This document shows, piece by piece, positions 46,218 through 59,708 of a DNA stretch of 64,000 bases. The notes beneath the pieces are model-generated. The model had not been told where the DNA came from. It saw nothing but the letters and a program-made list of their open reading frames with translations, and ran no database searches. The translations under genes and the position numbers were made by a program. Origin of the DNA: Casuarina equisetifolia (lineage: Eukaryota > Streptophyta > Magnoliopsida > Fagales > Casuarinaceae); NCBI GenBank assembly GCA_028551475.1, contig CM052360.1, positions 4,638,501-4,702,500 on the forward strand. Direction: 5' to 3'. Positions within the stretch are counted from its first letter, which is position 1, and every line of letters starts with the position of its first letter.

Positions 46218-49198
46218 GGCAAACATCCAATCCAAAACTCCCACAAACTTGAGATGAAAAAGCAACTCATGTCCAAAGTCCAGAAGAATGAATGTATAGT
46301 TTAGACCCTCAAAATTTCGACATTTCTCCTCCACTACTATTTAGAACCTTCACCTGTTACCATTTAGAAAAAATTGGGCACTTTGAAAAGATAGGCAAGT
46401 GTGTCCATCATCTAATAGTTCAAGACAATCCCTATTTAGGAAGTTAGCAATTAGTTGACCTAAAATATTTTTAAGATTCCCATTCAAGTAAACATCTCCA
46501 GTCTACACGGTGTTTCGACCCTCCACATACCCATCAGTAAAAAGATTGCCTCCCTTCATTCTGAAAACCTTAAATCTAACTTCCAAACCACGACTTCTAG
46601 AAGCCATCCAGACCATTTATCTTTACTCTCCACTTTTGGATTCAAATCTCATTAGATATGAAAATCTCAAGAAATGCCACTTGTAGTGTAGTTTCCCACC
46701 CATAATTTGTACCAAAAACAAGCATTTGCATTGAACCCATATCAGATCTATTTAGAAGATCCTCTTTAATCTGTTCTTACATATTTCAAAAGCTAACTCC
46801 ACATGGATGCAACTTTATCTGTATGTTGCTGTCTTCGACCCTATATTTTCTAACCACCAACTTCCTAACCTATGGTCTTTCTCTTCCAAATATGTAAGTC
46901 AACTTACCTACCAAAATCTGATTCATGATCAAAAGCCTTCCATGTCCATTTTAAAGTAGAAGGAAACACCCCTCCCAAATAACATGATGGTATTTCAAAC
47001 TCATCTCCAAATCCTCCCAAAGAATTATTCAAGATGATTGGCTGTTGCAAAAGACAAAGGAGAAAGAGAAAGAAGTAGTACAGTAAGGTAGGTAATGTAC
47101 TCTCAACCAAAGTCACTATTACTCCTTTGAATAGCTACAGTTTCATCTAGCTAGCCAAACTCCTTTTGATCCTCTCAAACACTCCACAATAAGATCGATT
47201 TGTGACTCCAGCAATTATAACATTGGATACGCTGACAGGCACCTAATTTATCTTCCCAAACTAAATCCTGGAGTGGCTTTAAAGTAGAGTACAAACATCA
47301 TAGAAGTGTTTTGATCTGGGTAGTTTCCAAACAAAGTACAGGTCATAAGCAAAAGGTAAGCGTGATTTCATGTAATAACTGAGCTCATTACCAACCATAG
47401 CATACTGCTTTCAGTAAAATTCTACTGAGCAATTCCACAACAATAACAACAAGATACAGAAAAAATGAAAGCTGCTGCTAAATTCTTAAGAGCTCTCAAG
47501 GAAAGTACAAAATGATGAAGCATATTGTAGATATGCAATAAAAAGTACATTTACTCTCCTCATCGGAAACTTCTACTTAACTAGATCAAATGCTTCTTTA
47601 GATCCAATTATCACTACACTTTCCAAATATCCAATGCCAACCTACCATTCAAAAATTTGCTAATAATGAGAAGAGAAGTAACAGTTCTGGGGAAATAGTG
47701 CGAAATTTTGCTTAGTAACAGTTTCCAATTTATTAGGTAGCATTTTTGTAAAGGGAAGTGTTTTATCTTCTCACGCCGTCATATAGACTTAAGAATTATA
47801 AACTGGTTGTTGAGAGATATTTAGGTGCAAATATAAATTTTGATCTATATCTAAAAATTCATGGTCCAAAAAAGTGAATGCTCAATCAAATCAATCAATG
47901 ATTGCAAACATGGGGCATCTTTTACCCCCATAATAATAACCCTTGCTCCAACCACATCAAGGGAGAACTTTGAACACGTTTCAACAGAACACTTCAAAAA
48001 AGCCATCTACATTAATACTTTTCGTCACTGAATAAAAATAAAAAGTCCGGGAATTGCTAGATTGAAAAGCACTCAAAACATTAAGCTACAGGATGTGTCA
48101 TAAGAAACAAGGAAGAAAGCCCAACAAGTCCATCAACACCTCCCTAGAAACACACCAGCTACATAACTTCTTACATTTCATAACTACAAGAAGAACACAA
48201 AAACAACTAATATTGCTTGCAGATCTACATAAGTCGGATATCTGGATACAACAGCAGAAAAGAACAACAGCAACCAAAATAAACAACACCTTGTTTCTAC
48301 AGCTTTAACAATCACGAATATACATGACCATAAAAAACTTTAATCACAGAATTATTTTTGGAAGTCCCTAAAAGTTGGGACCATACAGTGAGGCAGAAGA
48401 CAAATAACGCATCTATGAGGGGATTTCATTTACTTTAACAAACAATCAGACAAACGCTCAAGGCAAAATAACTTACTCCACAGCCAATGTTCGTGCAGAA
48501 CAGAATGCACCCAATACCAATAGATAACGCCAAACTCGATAGATGTGTGAATGTTGCCATATAAATGTGGCATGAAAGGTTAAGCAAAAGCTATATGAAC
48601 ATTGCCACGCCAGTGTACTCCACGACTAATGCACTATATAGAAGTACCCGAAAGTTCATTAGCAAGTTTAAAGCGAAAACCTACCGAGCGATAGATAAAT
48701 TTTGAAAGGAGGTTTGAAAGGCTGATTCTCATAGAGGCAGTAAAGGCAATCAAGCCCACCCAGTCTGTGCGACAAAGAAGCACCACCTGTCATGTAACCT
48801 GCATAGCAGTATCCCAGGGGAACCTTACTCCAGCAAAAGAACAAACATAACAGAAAGAAGAAACTTTTTGTGGTTCACATAAAATCGAGAATTTACGCAA
48901 TACCAATTGAATGGGCATACAACGATTGCATAAAGAAGACCAAGTTGGCAGAAGGACTAGCCTCGTATATGCACAAGAACTTTCCAGAAAGCCCCACACT
49001 CTCTTCATATCAGCCAGAGCTGTTGATTTGCCCTGTCACTCCCACTAAAAAAAAAAAAAAGAAGGTTAAGAGGAAATAAAAAGGTCCAAAGGCCTTAAAA
49101 TGAGCCAAGAACAAAATACTATCAGAGATTGAGTTCAACACCTCAGCAAACTCGTCTACGAGCTCATCAATGTCCCGCTTGAATGGAGAAATGTCCAT

Positions 49199-49458
49199 TA
49201 TTTCTCCAATTTTGCATACAAAAGCAGCAGAAAATGTCTAGAAACCAAAGCCGTTCTTGGACTGTTCCCAGAGTAATAGTTTTTCAGAAGAAACCCGGCG
49301 TTCCTGGACTGTTCTCCAGTACTCGTCTTACGAAAACGGCGAAAGAGGCGGTAGGCTGGAGTTCATGCCTCGTCCATGGCTGCCAAGTTGCGTATTGGAT
49401 ATGGGCCTACCTTCGGGCTTGCTAAACAAAAGACCTAAGCTATAGTTCTAGGCCTGAT

Positions 49459-49495
<37 letters not shown>

Positions 49496-52400
49496 CTGTT
49501 AAGCCCGGTACATCGCTATTTCTTGCATTATTTGGTATTTTATCATTTGTTAAATGGTTCAGATATCTTACACTGATGCATCTGCTATATAAGGACCTAT
49601 TCTTAATTGCTTACTCCGTATCAAATCAAGCTCAACTGTAGGACAGAGCAAAACACTACTTTCTCCCAAAAAAGAAAACGACAATCTTAAACAAAACAAA
49701 AAAAAAAGGCGTGTTAGCTTAAATAAAAAAAGTCAATCATCTACTAATTTAGTAATAAGCTAACAGAGTTTAGGGTCTTTTGGTCTCAATGTTCATGTAA
49801 AAATAAAAATAAAAAATAAAAAGGTAATCCTGGCTCTTCTCTCAAGCATATAATCACAAGATGAAATTTTCAAAATCCATAGTCAAGTAACTCTAAATTA
49901 ACAAAAAAGAATTGAGAAATAACAAAGAACAGGACTATCTTACACAATCACTTGGCCAAGGTTTAGAATTTGCTTTCAAAAGAGACCCAAAAGAGTGAAA
50001 AAAAAGTCAAATGATATATGCCAAACCAAGATATGTTTGTTAAGACTAAATCTTTGAAAAAAAGCCCCATCTACTCCACATGGCACCCAACACTATGGCA
50101 TTGAAAAAAATAAATCATACCCAAACCAATTAACAAACTACAAAGGATAGAGAAGGGAGGAGTTATACCTAACAACTTCAATAACTTCACAACCATGTAT
50201 GAGTGCAATTACATAAGATTGCTATTGGACATGCAATTATTGGTTGTTATGCAATAGAACAAGAAACCTTTAGTCCTACTAACCAAGATTGAATCAACTT
50301 CACAAATTGATGGGTGGCAATGGCTTTCATTCAATTTATGCAAAATGGTGAGGTAATATCCTATGCTTCTTCTAGCACAAGCTTAACATAGGTGGGGAAG
50401 TTAAAAAGGCTTGGCTAAAGGTCAATTACCATCCAAGAAATTACTTGTGAGGTTCCATATACATCCACTTATGTATTAGATGGCACATGGACTGGTTGGT
50501 CTATAGGCAACACATTTTGATTTTGTGTTTCCTTTACCAGTGAGTCTACATAATGTCTTTGGTTATGTATTAGCTTATCTCTCCCTTTATTTAATGTTGT
50601 AGTGCAATCTAGTTATCTCTAGAAGCTTGTGAGAGTTTAGTGCAATGCAACTTGTCTTCAGAAGCGTGTGAGAGATAAGTAGCTTTATTACAATCCAACA
50701 TGTCCTTAGAAACCTACTTCGACTTTACATTAGTGGCCACAACATCCAACTTATATGCTAATCCTTGTTTGGAATGTCAAGGTGAATGGGGGGGCTTTTA
50801 ATTGTGTCTTTGTAAAAAATCAACTAATCAAGATCTATAAAGAACATAGAGTAACTAAAGAACCAAGAGCAACATTTTTATAAACAAAGTAATAATCAAC
50901 ATCTATGTGTTTGGACTTTTCATGAAAGGTTAGTTTGGTTGTAAGAAGCAAGGTTAATTCATTGTAACAAAATAAAGTGGTAGCACATCTTAAAAGGATA
51001 TATAAGTTTATTGGATCCTATAACAACCTAAGAGAAGGGATGAATTAGGTTTATCAAAAATTCTTTTATCTTTTTTATTTTTTCTTTATGGAGCAATTAA
51101 GGCAGCAAGTAAAGTATTCACACAATACAAAAAAAAATATATTTTTGGAAGGTGGTTTGGCTAGAGTCACTCTTCCAACCTGCTAAAGTCATTCTTCTAA
51201 TCAATTCAACAATTGATTATAAAGGATAACCAATCTCTCAAACTCAATTACAAGTTTCTCACCCTAATATTACTAATTTAAAACTAGGCTTTTACAATAT
51301 ATACAAAATTTAATTTAAAAGCCTTAAACAAATACTACAAAGCTATTACAAAATGAATTGGACAAAAGCCCTAAATTTAGTTTAAGTCCTAGCACTATTC
51401 ACTTGGAGAAAATCAACTCAATAATAATTTTTAGTAAAGCACAAAGTGATTTTCTAACAAGAATATCAAAGTAGTAATGAGTTCAAATTAGAATTGCTGA
51501 AATGAAGAATGATTTCATGAGTTTGATAAGCTTGAGAAGATTGTGAGTTTCTTGAATGAAACTTGCTTCCTCTGATTTTCATCAACCATGTACTAGTAAG
51601 CATTATGCTCTTAAATAGCTTTAAAGGAACTAACATTTCACTTCCAAAGAGTTGTTCTAACATCTCTTGAGCAAATCACATCTTCTTCCTGTTGAAGCTA
51701 TCTTTTTCCTCATTCTTTGCCTAATATCATGATCATATGAGAGAAGGAAGACAAGACTTGCATTCTATCTCAATCCTATTCAAAATTATACTCCAAAACA
51801 CTATCATTTCGTCCATATTTTAACTTAATCATTTTGAGCTTCACGGAGGCAAAAGTAGGTCAACAGGTCAAACTTGAGTTTCATTTGGATCTTCTACAAT
51901 CTTCTTCAATCTTGAAGTAAATCTTCGTGGTACTTCATAGGTCAAAGAATCAACTTCTTACTTTATAAACCCCTATGACTTTGTTTGCTTCTAATTACTC
52001 TTTCAATCAATTAGATCATAAGTTGCAAAGAACACTTTAATCTCTTCAATTTGATCCTCAATGAACAATAGGTCATTGATTTTTCTTCACATATTTGTTC
52101 TACTCCTTAATATCTTTCAAATAATACCATTTTTACTGTTACCTGAGCAGTCGCCAACAACCAATTTTAACAGCTAGTATTGGGCAATGTTAAGCATGTT
52201 GCATTGGTTCTAGGTCAAACAAGTCATGTGGCTCACGCTCTCTTAAGTCATATAATTTGGATCGGTAGGTTGTGCAAGTTGATTGCCTTCTAAGTTAGGT
52301 TCACGGGTTGTCTACACATGGATTGAGTTGCTCATATGAGTTATGGGTTGTGCACTCCCTCTAGGTTATAAGTATGGGTCATGCCTCTAGATTGGGCTTC

Positions 52401-53637
52401 ACCAGTCTAGATCATGCATATAGGGCTTTTGGGCTATTGAGGGCTAGGTTGTGTGAACAAAACTGGATCTAGGTTACACTTCGCATTAGGCTTCCGATTT
52501 TGGATTCCATTAAATGTTCAACATGTATTTACCCATTTTCATGTACAATATTCACATATTAATATAATTCCTTTTTTTTCATCATCAAAATGTTAATATA
52601 TCCTAATATCATCCAAATATATTACAACATTCTCCCTTTTTTTTATGATGATAAAATAAAACATTTTAATGTAATATAAATAGGTTTCAACCCTCCAATT
52701 TTCAGATTTACGAAATAGGCATGAATACTTTTAAAACACCACCTTCAAGCACATATTGATGCATAAAATAGTCAATACTAAAGCACATCAATATAACAAA
52801 TAAGAAATGTATTCGCCTATAACAAGTCATATATTTCTCCTCCTACAACAAGTCCAAAGTGCATATGACCAATATAACCAATATTTCTCTTCTTATAACT
52901 AGTTCAAAATACATCAAGTATATATGATCAACATAGTATCGTAGCATATATTTTTCCCTTTTTTTTTTGTTTTATCAACACCAAAATCAACAAACTATTG
53001 AACACAAAAATACAGTATGGGATCATTTCAACATTTCATAAAGGCTTATAGCTCCCTATCAAGGGTAGCTTCCTTGCAAATTAGTCCAACCAATCATAAA
53101 ACAAAGGAGGTATGATCATATACAAGAAAAATAACCAACAATCATTATAACAAATGAATTCAAAAACATTTGAACATGAAAAGAGGTGTTGTTTCTTTTC
53201 TACAATTAGAGGAATTTCCTTCTTTGTATGATAATGTCTCCCTCATATAACCATAATGACAGCACGTTATCTTAATACATATCAAGTTTTGCCTTTCATG
53301 TTCATATTTTATAAACTAGCAACACATATGCAAAGATTTGTAGTAGAATATACAATAATCGAGGTATACACAATAGCAAACTTATCATAACAGCAACACC
53401 ATATTACCAAAAATCATAATAGAGTTGAGTTCTAGAAAATAAAATTTAGATTTCAATAACAAAGAAAAATGAGTACAGATCTTATAGTGCATGTGTTGTA
53501 TCAACAAACAACAAACAATGGAAAGATCATACTAGATATGATGAACTAAGAGCTCCCTTTAAGTAGGAGCACATACTATTATGGTAGAGTGGAGTTTGCA
53601 GCGAAATTTGGAGTTTTGCAGTGGAATACCAAGATAA
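49199..53637. other. Gene-poor interval of about 4.4 kb
   Basis: The first few hundred bases are the promoter side of the SNAP43-like copy. A perfect (AG)n tract lies at 49463-49493. From about 50.2 to 53.6 kb the DNA is AT-rich and likely transposon-derived; it may contain the 3' LTR of the copia element, but I found no matching LTR partner. Confidence 0.4.
49463..49493. repeat. (AG)n microsatellite
   Basis: About fifteen perfect dinucleotide repeats. Confidence 0.95.
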
Positions 53638-56600
53638 ACTCCCCCTCAAACTAAGAAAGGTCCCTTCTTGTTACAAAGAAAGGGAATGTTGATTGATAAT
53701 GAAGGCTATTTCAATCATGAGATTGATGAAGGCACATATATGCCAATACATTTATGTAATGAAGCATATTTTGTAAAAATTAAACTTATAAATCATCTAC
53801 ATTACACATTCTTAATTCTCTTTGAAGATAACAAAACCTTTATTTATCAAAAGGTTTAGTAAAGATTTTAGTAATTTGGTGAAGAGTGTTAACATATTTT
53901 ATGGTGACAGTTTCCTTAAGGGCATGATTCCTTATAAAATGATGTCTAATCTCTTTGTGTTTACTGTGAGAGTGCTGGATGAGATTTTTTTGTGAGTTTA
54001 ATAACACTTGTGTTATTACACTTCAATGGTATGGAATTTGAAATGAATTAAAATCAGCAAGTTGATTTTTCATCAAAAAAACTTATGCACAACAACTACC
54101 CAAGGCAATATATTCAGCTTCGGTAGTAGAAATAACAACACTTTGTTGGTTCTTGGAAAACCATGAAACTAACATATTTTCTAGGCTTTGACATGTCCCA
54201 CTAGTACTCTCACGATCAGTTTTATAACTAGTATAATTCGCATTACTATATGCATGAAAATGAAAAAATGACTCCCTAGGATACCATATATCTAACTGAG
54301 GTGTGTGCTTGAGATATCTAAAGATTCTCTTGATAACAACAAGATGATTCTCCTTAGGATTAACTTGATAACGTGCATAAAGACACACATTAAAGATAAT
54401 ATCATGTCAAAAAGTAGTGAAGTATAACAATGATCCTATCATGCTTTTATAAGTCTTTTGATCAATGGAAATTCCTTCTAAATCAGCATGTATATGGGTA
54501 GCAATACCCATAAGAGTGTTTATTTATTTAGCTTGATTAAAATTTAACTTTTTAAGAAGTTCACCATTTACTTTAAGAGATAAAAAATACCATTTGTTGT
54601 TTGCTTGATTTGTAATCCTAGAAAATAACTAAGTTCTCCCATCATGCTCATTTCAAATTCTTTCTTCGCACGTTCAACAAATTCAGTACACAAAGATGAA
54701 TTAGATAAACCAAAAATGATGTCATCTACATAGATTTGAACTAATAGAATATCAAAATCATGTGACTTGATAAATAAAATAGTGTTTACAACACCCTTTT
54801 TGAAGTTATTTTCCACCAAATATGTACTTGAATGATCATACCAAGCTCTTAATGCTTGTTTCAAACCATATAATGCCTTAATGAGTTTAAGAACATGATT
54901 TTAGAAACAAAGAATCTTCAAAGCTAAGAGGTTATTCAACATATACTTCCTCATTTATGAAACCATTTAAAAATGTGTTTTTGACATCCATTTGGAATAA
55001 TTTGAAATTCTTATGAAATGCATAAGCTAAAAGTATACGAATAGATTCCAATCTAGCTACAGGTGTATAAGTCCCATCATAATCTATACCTTCTTCTTGG
55101 TTATATTCTTGTGCAACAAGTCTAGCCTTATTTCTAATTATTGTTCCATGTTCATCCATTTTATTTCTATACACCCATTTTGTTCCAATAATGGTTTTAC
55201 CGTATGGTCTAGGGGTTAATTCTTAAACTTTACTTCTTTGAAATTGATTTAATTCTTACATGGCAATAATCCAATTACTATCAAGTGATGTTTCTTTAAT
55301 GTTCCCAAGTTCTTCTTGTCATAAAAATGAAGCAAATGCATAAATATTATAAGTTGAGGAACATGTATTAACCTTATCCAAGGAATTTCTAATGATATTT
55401 CTAGAAGTTACCTCATTTTACCCTTAGATAGGTGGGGTCTCTTTTTGTATGTGTTGACCACTCTTCCCTTTCATCTTGTGTGATACTAATATTAAGAGAG
55501 TTGTTGTATGGAGATTCCAACAGTGGTATAGATTATGAATCTTTACTTGCACAAGGAGGATTGCTTTGTAAAGCTTCCAACAATGGTACAAGCACTGGAT
55601 CTTCGTCTACACATATAATCATCTTTTTCCTTGCTTAAGAGTTAATAGTCTAATCAAATATTACATGTACTAATTCCACTACCACTAATGTTCTTCTATT
55701 TAAGACTCTAAATGCTTTGCTACTGCTAAAGTATCCTAAAAAAATTTCTTCATCACTTTTGGAATCAAATTTACTCATATTTTCTTTTCCATTATTATGC
55801 ACAAAACACTAGCAACCAAATATGTGAAAATATGTTACATTTGGCTTTTTCCCATAAAACAATTCATATAGAGTTTTCTCTAATATAGGTATGATCAAAA
55901 TGTTATTTGAGACATAACATGTAGTATTTACAACTTCACCCCACAAATACATAAGCAAATTATTTCACACAACATGATTCTACCTAATTCTTATTGTGTT
56001 ATATTCTTTCTTTCCACTACACCATTTTGCTGTGGTGTTCTTGGTGTAGAAAAATTATATTCAATTCCATTTTTAGTACAAAAATCTTCAAACTTATGGT
56101 TTAAATTTTGTGTCATTATCCTTACGATTGCATTTGATTTTGGAATCTTTCTCATTCTACACCTTTTTACAAAACTTTTCAAACATATGAAAGGTTTCAT
56201 TTTTATATGCAATGCCAAATGTCCAAGTAAATCTAGAATAATTATCACCAATTACAAACACATAATACTTACCTCCAAAGTTGCTTGTCCGCATTGGTCC
56301 AAAGAGATCCATATGTATTAATTCAATTGGTTTTGGGGTTGTAACTATATCTTTTGAATTAAAACTTGTTATTGCATGTTTTCCTTTAACACATGCACCA
56401 CATAACACATTTTTATCACATTTCAATTCAAGCAACCTTTTTACTAAGTCCTTTCTATACACATTTACATAAGTCAATCTCTTATGCCACAACCAGCTAT
56501 TATTGTCCGATTTACTGCTAAACATATTTCTTTATTTTTGAAATATGTTAGATCTAAAACATATATGTTTTCTCATCTTTTTCCAAAGACAACAATTTTT

Positions 56601-57115
56601 TTTAAATTACTTCTACTAGATATTTTGCAGAATTTAGATCTAAACTTTACTTTATAATTCTTATCACATAGTTAACTAATACTTATGAGATTATGTTTCA
56701 ATCCTTTTACAAACAAAACATCATCAATTATGAAGGATGAGGATGTGTTACCTACTGTCCTTATGCCTTTTATGATGTAAGAGGAGTCATCTCTAAAGGA
56801 TATTGTTCCTTTATGTCTTGGAGTGATAGTTGAAAACAACTTGGGATTTCCAGTCATGTATTTAAAGCATCCACTTTCTAGAATCCATGTTTCATTGCTA
56901 TAATCTATTTCCTCTTATTTCAAACCCTACAAAACAAAAAATACTCTTTGATTTTTTTGGTCCCCACTTTTCTTTGGGTCCATGAGTGTTAAGGATCATT
57001 GTGCCTTTTGGCACCTATATTCTTTTAATCCTAAAGCTTTTACTTGCTTTCGATGGACATTTATTAATGAAATGACCATCATATTTACAATATGTGCATT
57101 TATCATACAATGAAG
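53638..57115 (-). mobile_element. Ty1/copia retrotransposon remnant
   Basis: On the minus strand from high to low coordinates: a Gag zinc knuckle (CTYCKYDGHFINKC, about 57060-57110), protease (LVFVKGLKHNLIS-like end near 56672, active-site Asp replaced by Glu), the GAG-pre-integrase region (about 56430-56525), the integrase core (55991-56420, with PQQNGVVERKN), reverse transcriptase (about 54560-55210, with DVKNTFLNG and YVDDIIFG), RNase H (54083-54388, the usual SDAD reads SNAN), and a purine-rich tract at 53638-53650. GAG-PR-IN-RT-RH is the copia order. Stops between and within domains make it inactive. LTRs were not identified. Confidence 0.92.
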
Positions 57116-59708
57116 TCATGCAGTTTTTTTTTTTTTAGAGAATTTAGTAAAAGGTTTTGCATTTTGATTTGATATATAACCTATATTAGCCTTGTAGTGA
57201 TTGTAATATCTTTCCAAGCATGGTACTACCGTTAGCAAATTTGTTCAATAGTATGTTCCTATGTGGCAGTCATGCTGGTTGCTATGCAAATCTCACTAAC
57301 ATCTAACTAAATTATTACTCATATTTTTTACAAATACAAACTTACTTTTTGTATTTGTTCATAATATGCACATGTTCCTATGTATTCTTCTACCAAAAAA
57401 TAAAAACTAAAAAATAGTAGATTACCATGACACAATGGAGTGTAAAACTTGTTTGATGCTACCTTATTCATATATTCATTTCAAATGCCACAACACATAT
57501 TGATTCAATTGACTAAGCTATTAATTGACTTTTATATATGGATGCCATTGTTATTACTCTCATGTTTTATGCATCTAACTGCGTGCAACATCATCTTTTG
57601 TCAAATAAAATGTGATTTCTACAATAAGTTAGATACAAGACATTTGTCTTTTCTTATGCAAATTAGAAAAAAATACTTGAATTATCAAAAATTGGAGCCA
57701 AATATGATTTAAAAAGTTGTAGTATCTGATTTGTATATTAGTTATTTTATGATACAAGAACTCAAATAGATTCCACATTCTACCAATTAAAAGTATCTCA
57801 GTTTATGACAAAAGTGCATAAAATATTAAAGGTTTTTAGTGATGATGTTATTTTACTATTGTTCTTTTCTTAAATTTCAAAACTTTTCCTTCCAATTATC
57901 ATCCCAAATTATTCTTGTTGTCCCACAATAGTTATAGTAGATGTCAAATAATGAAAATTCAGTAATTTAAAATTTATGAATAATTCAATGTAAATTCCCT
58001 AGAATTTAAGACATAGTAAGACATCAAGCATGTGAATCAAGCCTTCGGGCCTTGTGGGCTAGAAGGGCTTATGGGGCCTCATCTATTCTTTTTCCATTTT
58101 AAGTGAGCCCCTTCATTGGGCCATTGAGGTATAGGCTTTATGGCCGATGGGGATTGCCCCTTAGTTGGTTATATCAATGGGCCTTTCATTTCGAGCTTCC
58201 CTACATACAACCCAACTGTTGTATCGCCCATTGAGTTGGGCCTCTTTTAATTTTGATGAAATTGCAATGAAAGAAAAGGGATTAAAAAAAAAAGACCTAG
58301 GGCTATTGTGTAAATGCAGGAATTTGAATTGTAGTGTTCTCCGTATGCCATGTTATATTATAAAATATGCTTTAATTTCTCAAAAGTGTGTGTGCCAAAC
58401 CTTAAAAAATCTCGTGCTCACTCAAAAAGATTAATTATAATGTTTATTATACTAAAACTTTATGCAAGGTCAAGGCACCTTAATGCTTAATTGCATGGCT
58501 CTGATTTTATATTGATACCTCTACTTTTAATATGATATTTATTATGCTATATTTTCTTGATTATTTTTATCGAGTCCAATTCTATTAGCCATGTGGCATT
58601 GTAAGATTTCTTCTTCTAAATTTTACTTTTAAGTTTTATTTCAAGGACAACCCTTTATCAATCAAATTTGTGATATGTCTTTTCCACGTATCGCATGTTA
58701 CACGACCATTCCTTGAACCTCAATCATTGGATCCTACCTTGTAGAAATGCTCAAGAACGGTAGTTTGGCATAAAATAAAGTTAACATCATGCATTTCATA
58801 AATTATCAAAATTCCAAAATTCACAGGCAAGCATTGGTATCAATTAAATATTATCTATCAATGACTATTATTTTCACTAGAATGTTATTATCACTAGCGT
58901 TGGTATCATTAGAATGTTCCAAAATTCACAAGGAAATGAGTGTGGGCCTAAGGGAATGGGTTAGGTTGAGGGCTACCCAACACTAACCTTCTATACATAT
59001 TCACCATGATAGTCTTACACTTCCCATGTATCTTTGAAGTTCTTGTGGATGCCTTCCATCGTGTCTTTGTAGTAGGATGCTGTCTCACCAAACGACCATT
59101 ACAATCTTCAAACTGGCTAGTCCAACCAAACTTCGATAGAGGATAGAGCTTTCACAGGTCGAGCTTGGCAAGTCTATGACACTAAGGTCTTCTTATGATT
59201 GTGGTGCCAAATTGCTAATTCTTCCTCTACTTTTGTCCAACCAAGGTAAATCAAAGCTTTTTAGGTGGAATTAGAAATTTAGCATGGAGTGCATATTTTG
59301 GATTGAGCTTTATAAAACATCATATTTCGCATCACTGTTTAGTGACTAACCAATTCCTTGTGCATTCGAGTTCAGTGGCTCCTGGTGTGAGACAAGTGGG
59401 ATACTTGGAGTTGGAACAATCTGAAGGTGGGATGAGAGATGGCTTAGAGATGGGCTTGTATAATCCAAACTTGTGGTGCTTAAGGTAGGCTCCAATGTTG
59501 GGTTCACACTAGATGGTGTGGGCAACAAGTTGGCTTCAACAGGGGGTAGTGACTTTAAACATTGTTCATGTGACTTTAAACACGCAATTCCAAAATAAAC
59601 TACGTTATTTCAAAAGGCATCACTTAACTCTCTTCAACCTTCTTAAATATTTTCTTTAACCCTACAACTTTTCCAACAGCAATTGCGAAAACATCATGTC
59701 ATGTGCTG
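57116..59708. other. Gene-free interval of about 2.6 kb
   Basis: AT-rich DNA with no credible gene. 58030-58235 contains a cluster of GGGCC/GGGCT motifs in both orientations. 59000-59560 has coding-like but unassignable pieces (for example a Ser/Thr/Pro-rich minus-strand frame 59346-59528), possibly another degraded retroelement. Confidence 0.4.

Larger units (their letters stand above)
44947..49198 (-). pseudogene. SNAP43: SNAP43-like snRNA-activating complex subunit, damaged copy
   Basis: Exon remnants: 49142-49198 (MDISPFKRDIDELVDEFAE), 48904-49032, 48685-48798 (RLGGLDCLYCLYENQPF), 45664-45862 (AVVKRMLEKKTFLFGCVEID), 45502-45547 and 44947-45070. This is the layout of the plant SNAPc subunit 43 (SNAPC1) family, which helps recruit RNA polymerases II and III to snRNA promoters. 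Exon 48904-49032 is 129 nt where phase and homology need 127: two extra G near 48992-48995 shift the frame after MKRVW, and the expected IYEASPSANLVFFMQSLYAH continues in the next frame. The acceptor before 45547 reads AT where AG is expected. The last exon is divergent. The first, third and fourth exons are clean, so decay is recent or partial. A mis-sequenced G run in the second exon is the alternative, but it would not explain the acceptor. Confidence 0.75.

Noticed and set aside
49183-49445. 80-aa plus-strand frame at the SNAP43 start
   Set aside because: It overlaps the first exon and promoter of the minus-strand gene and matches nothing.
53600-53640. Possible copia 3' LTR border
   Set aside because: The purine-rich tract is convincing, but no terminal TG/CA pair or second LTR copy could be found by eye, so no LTR is claimed.
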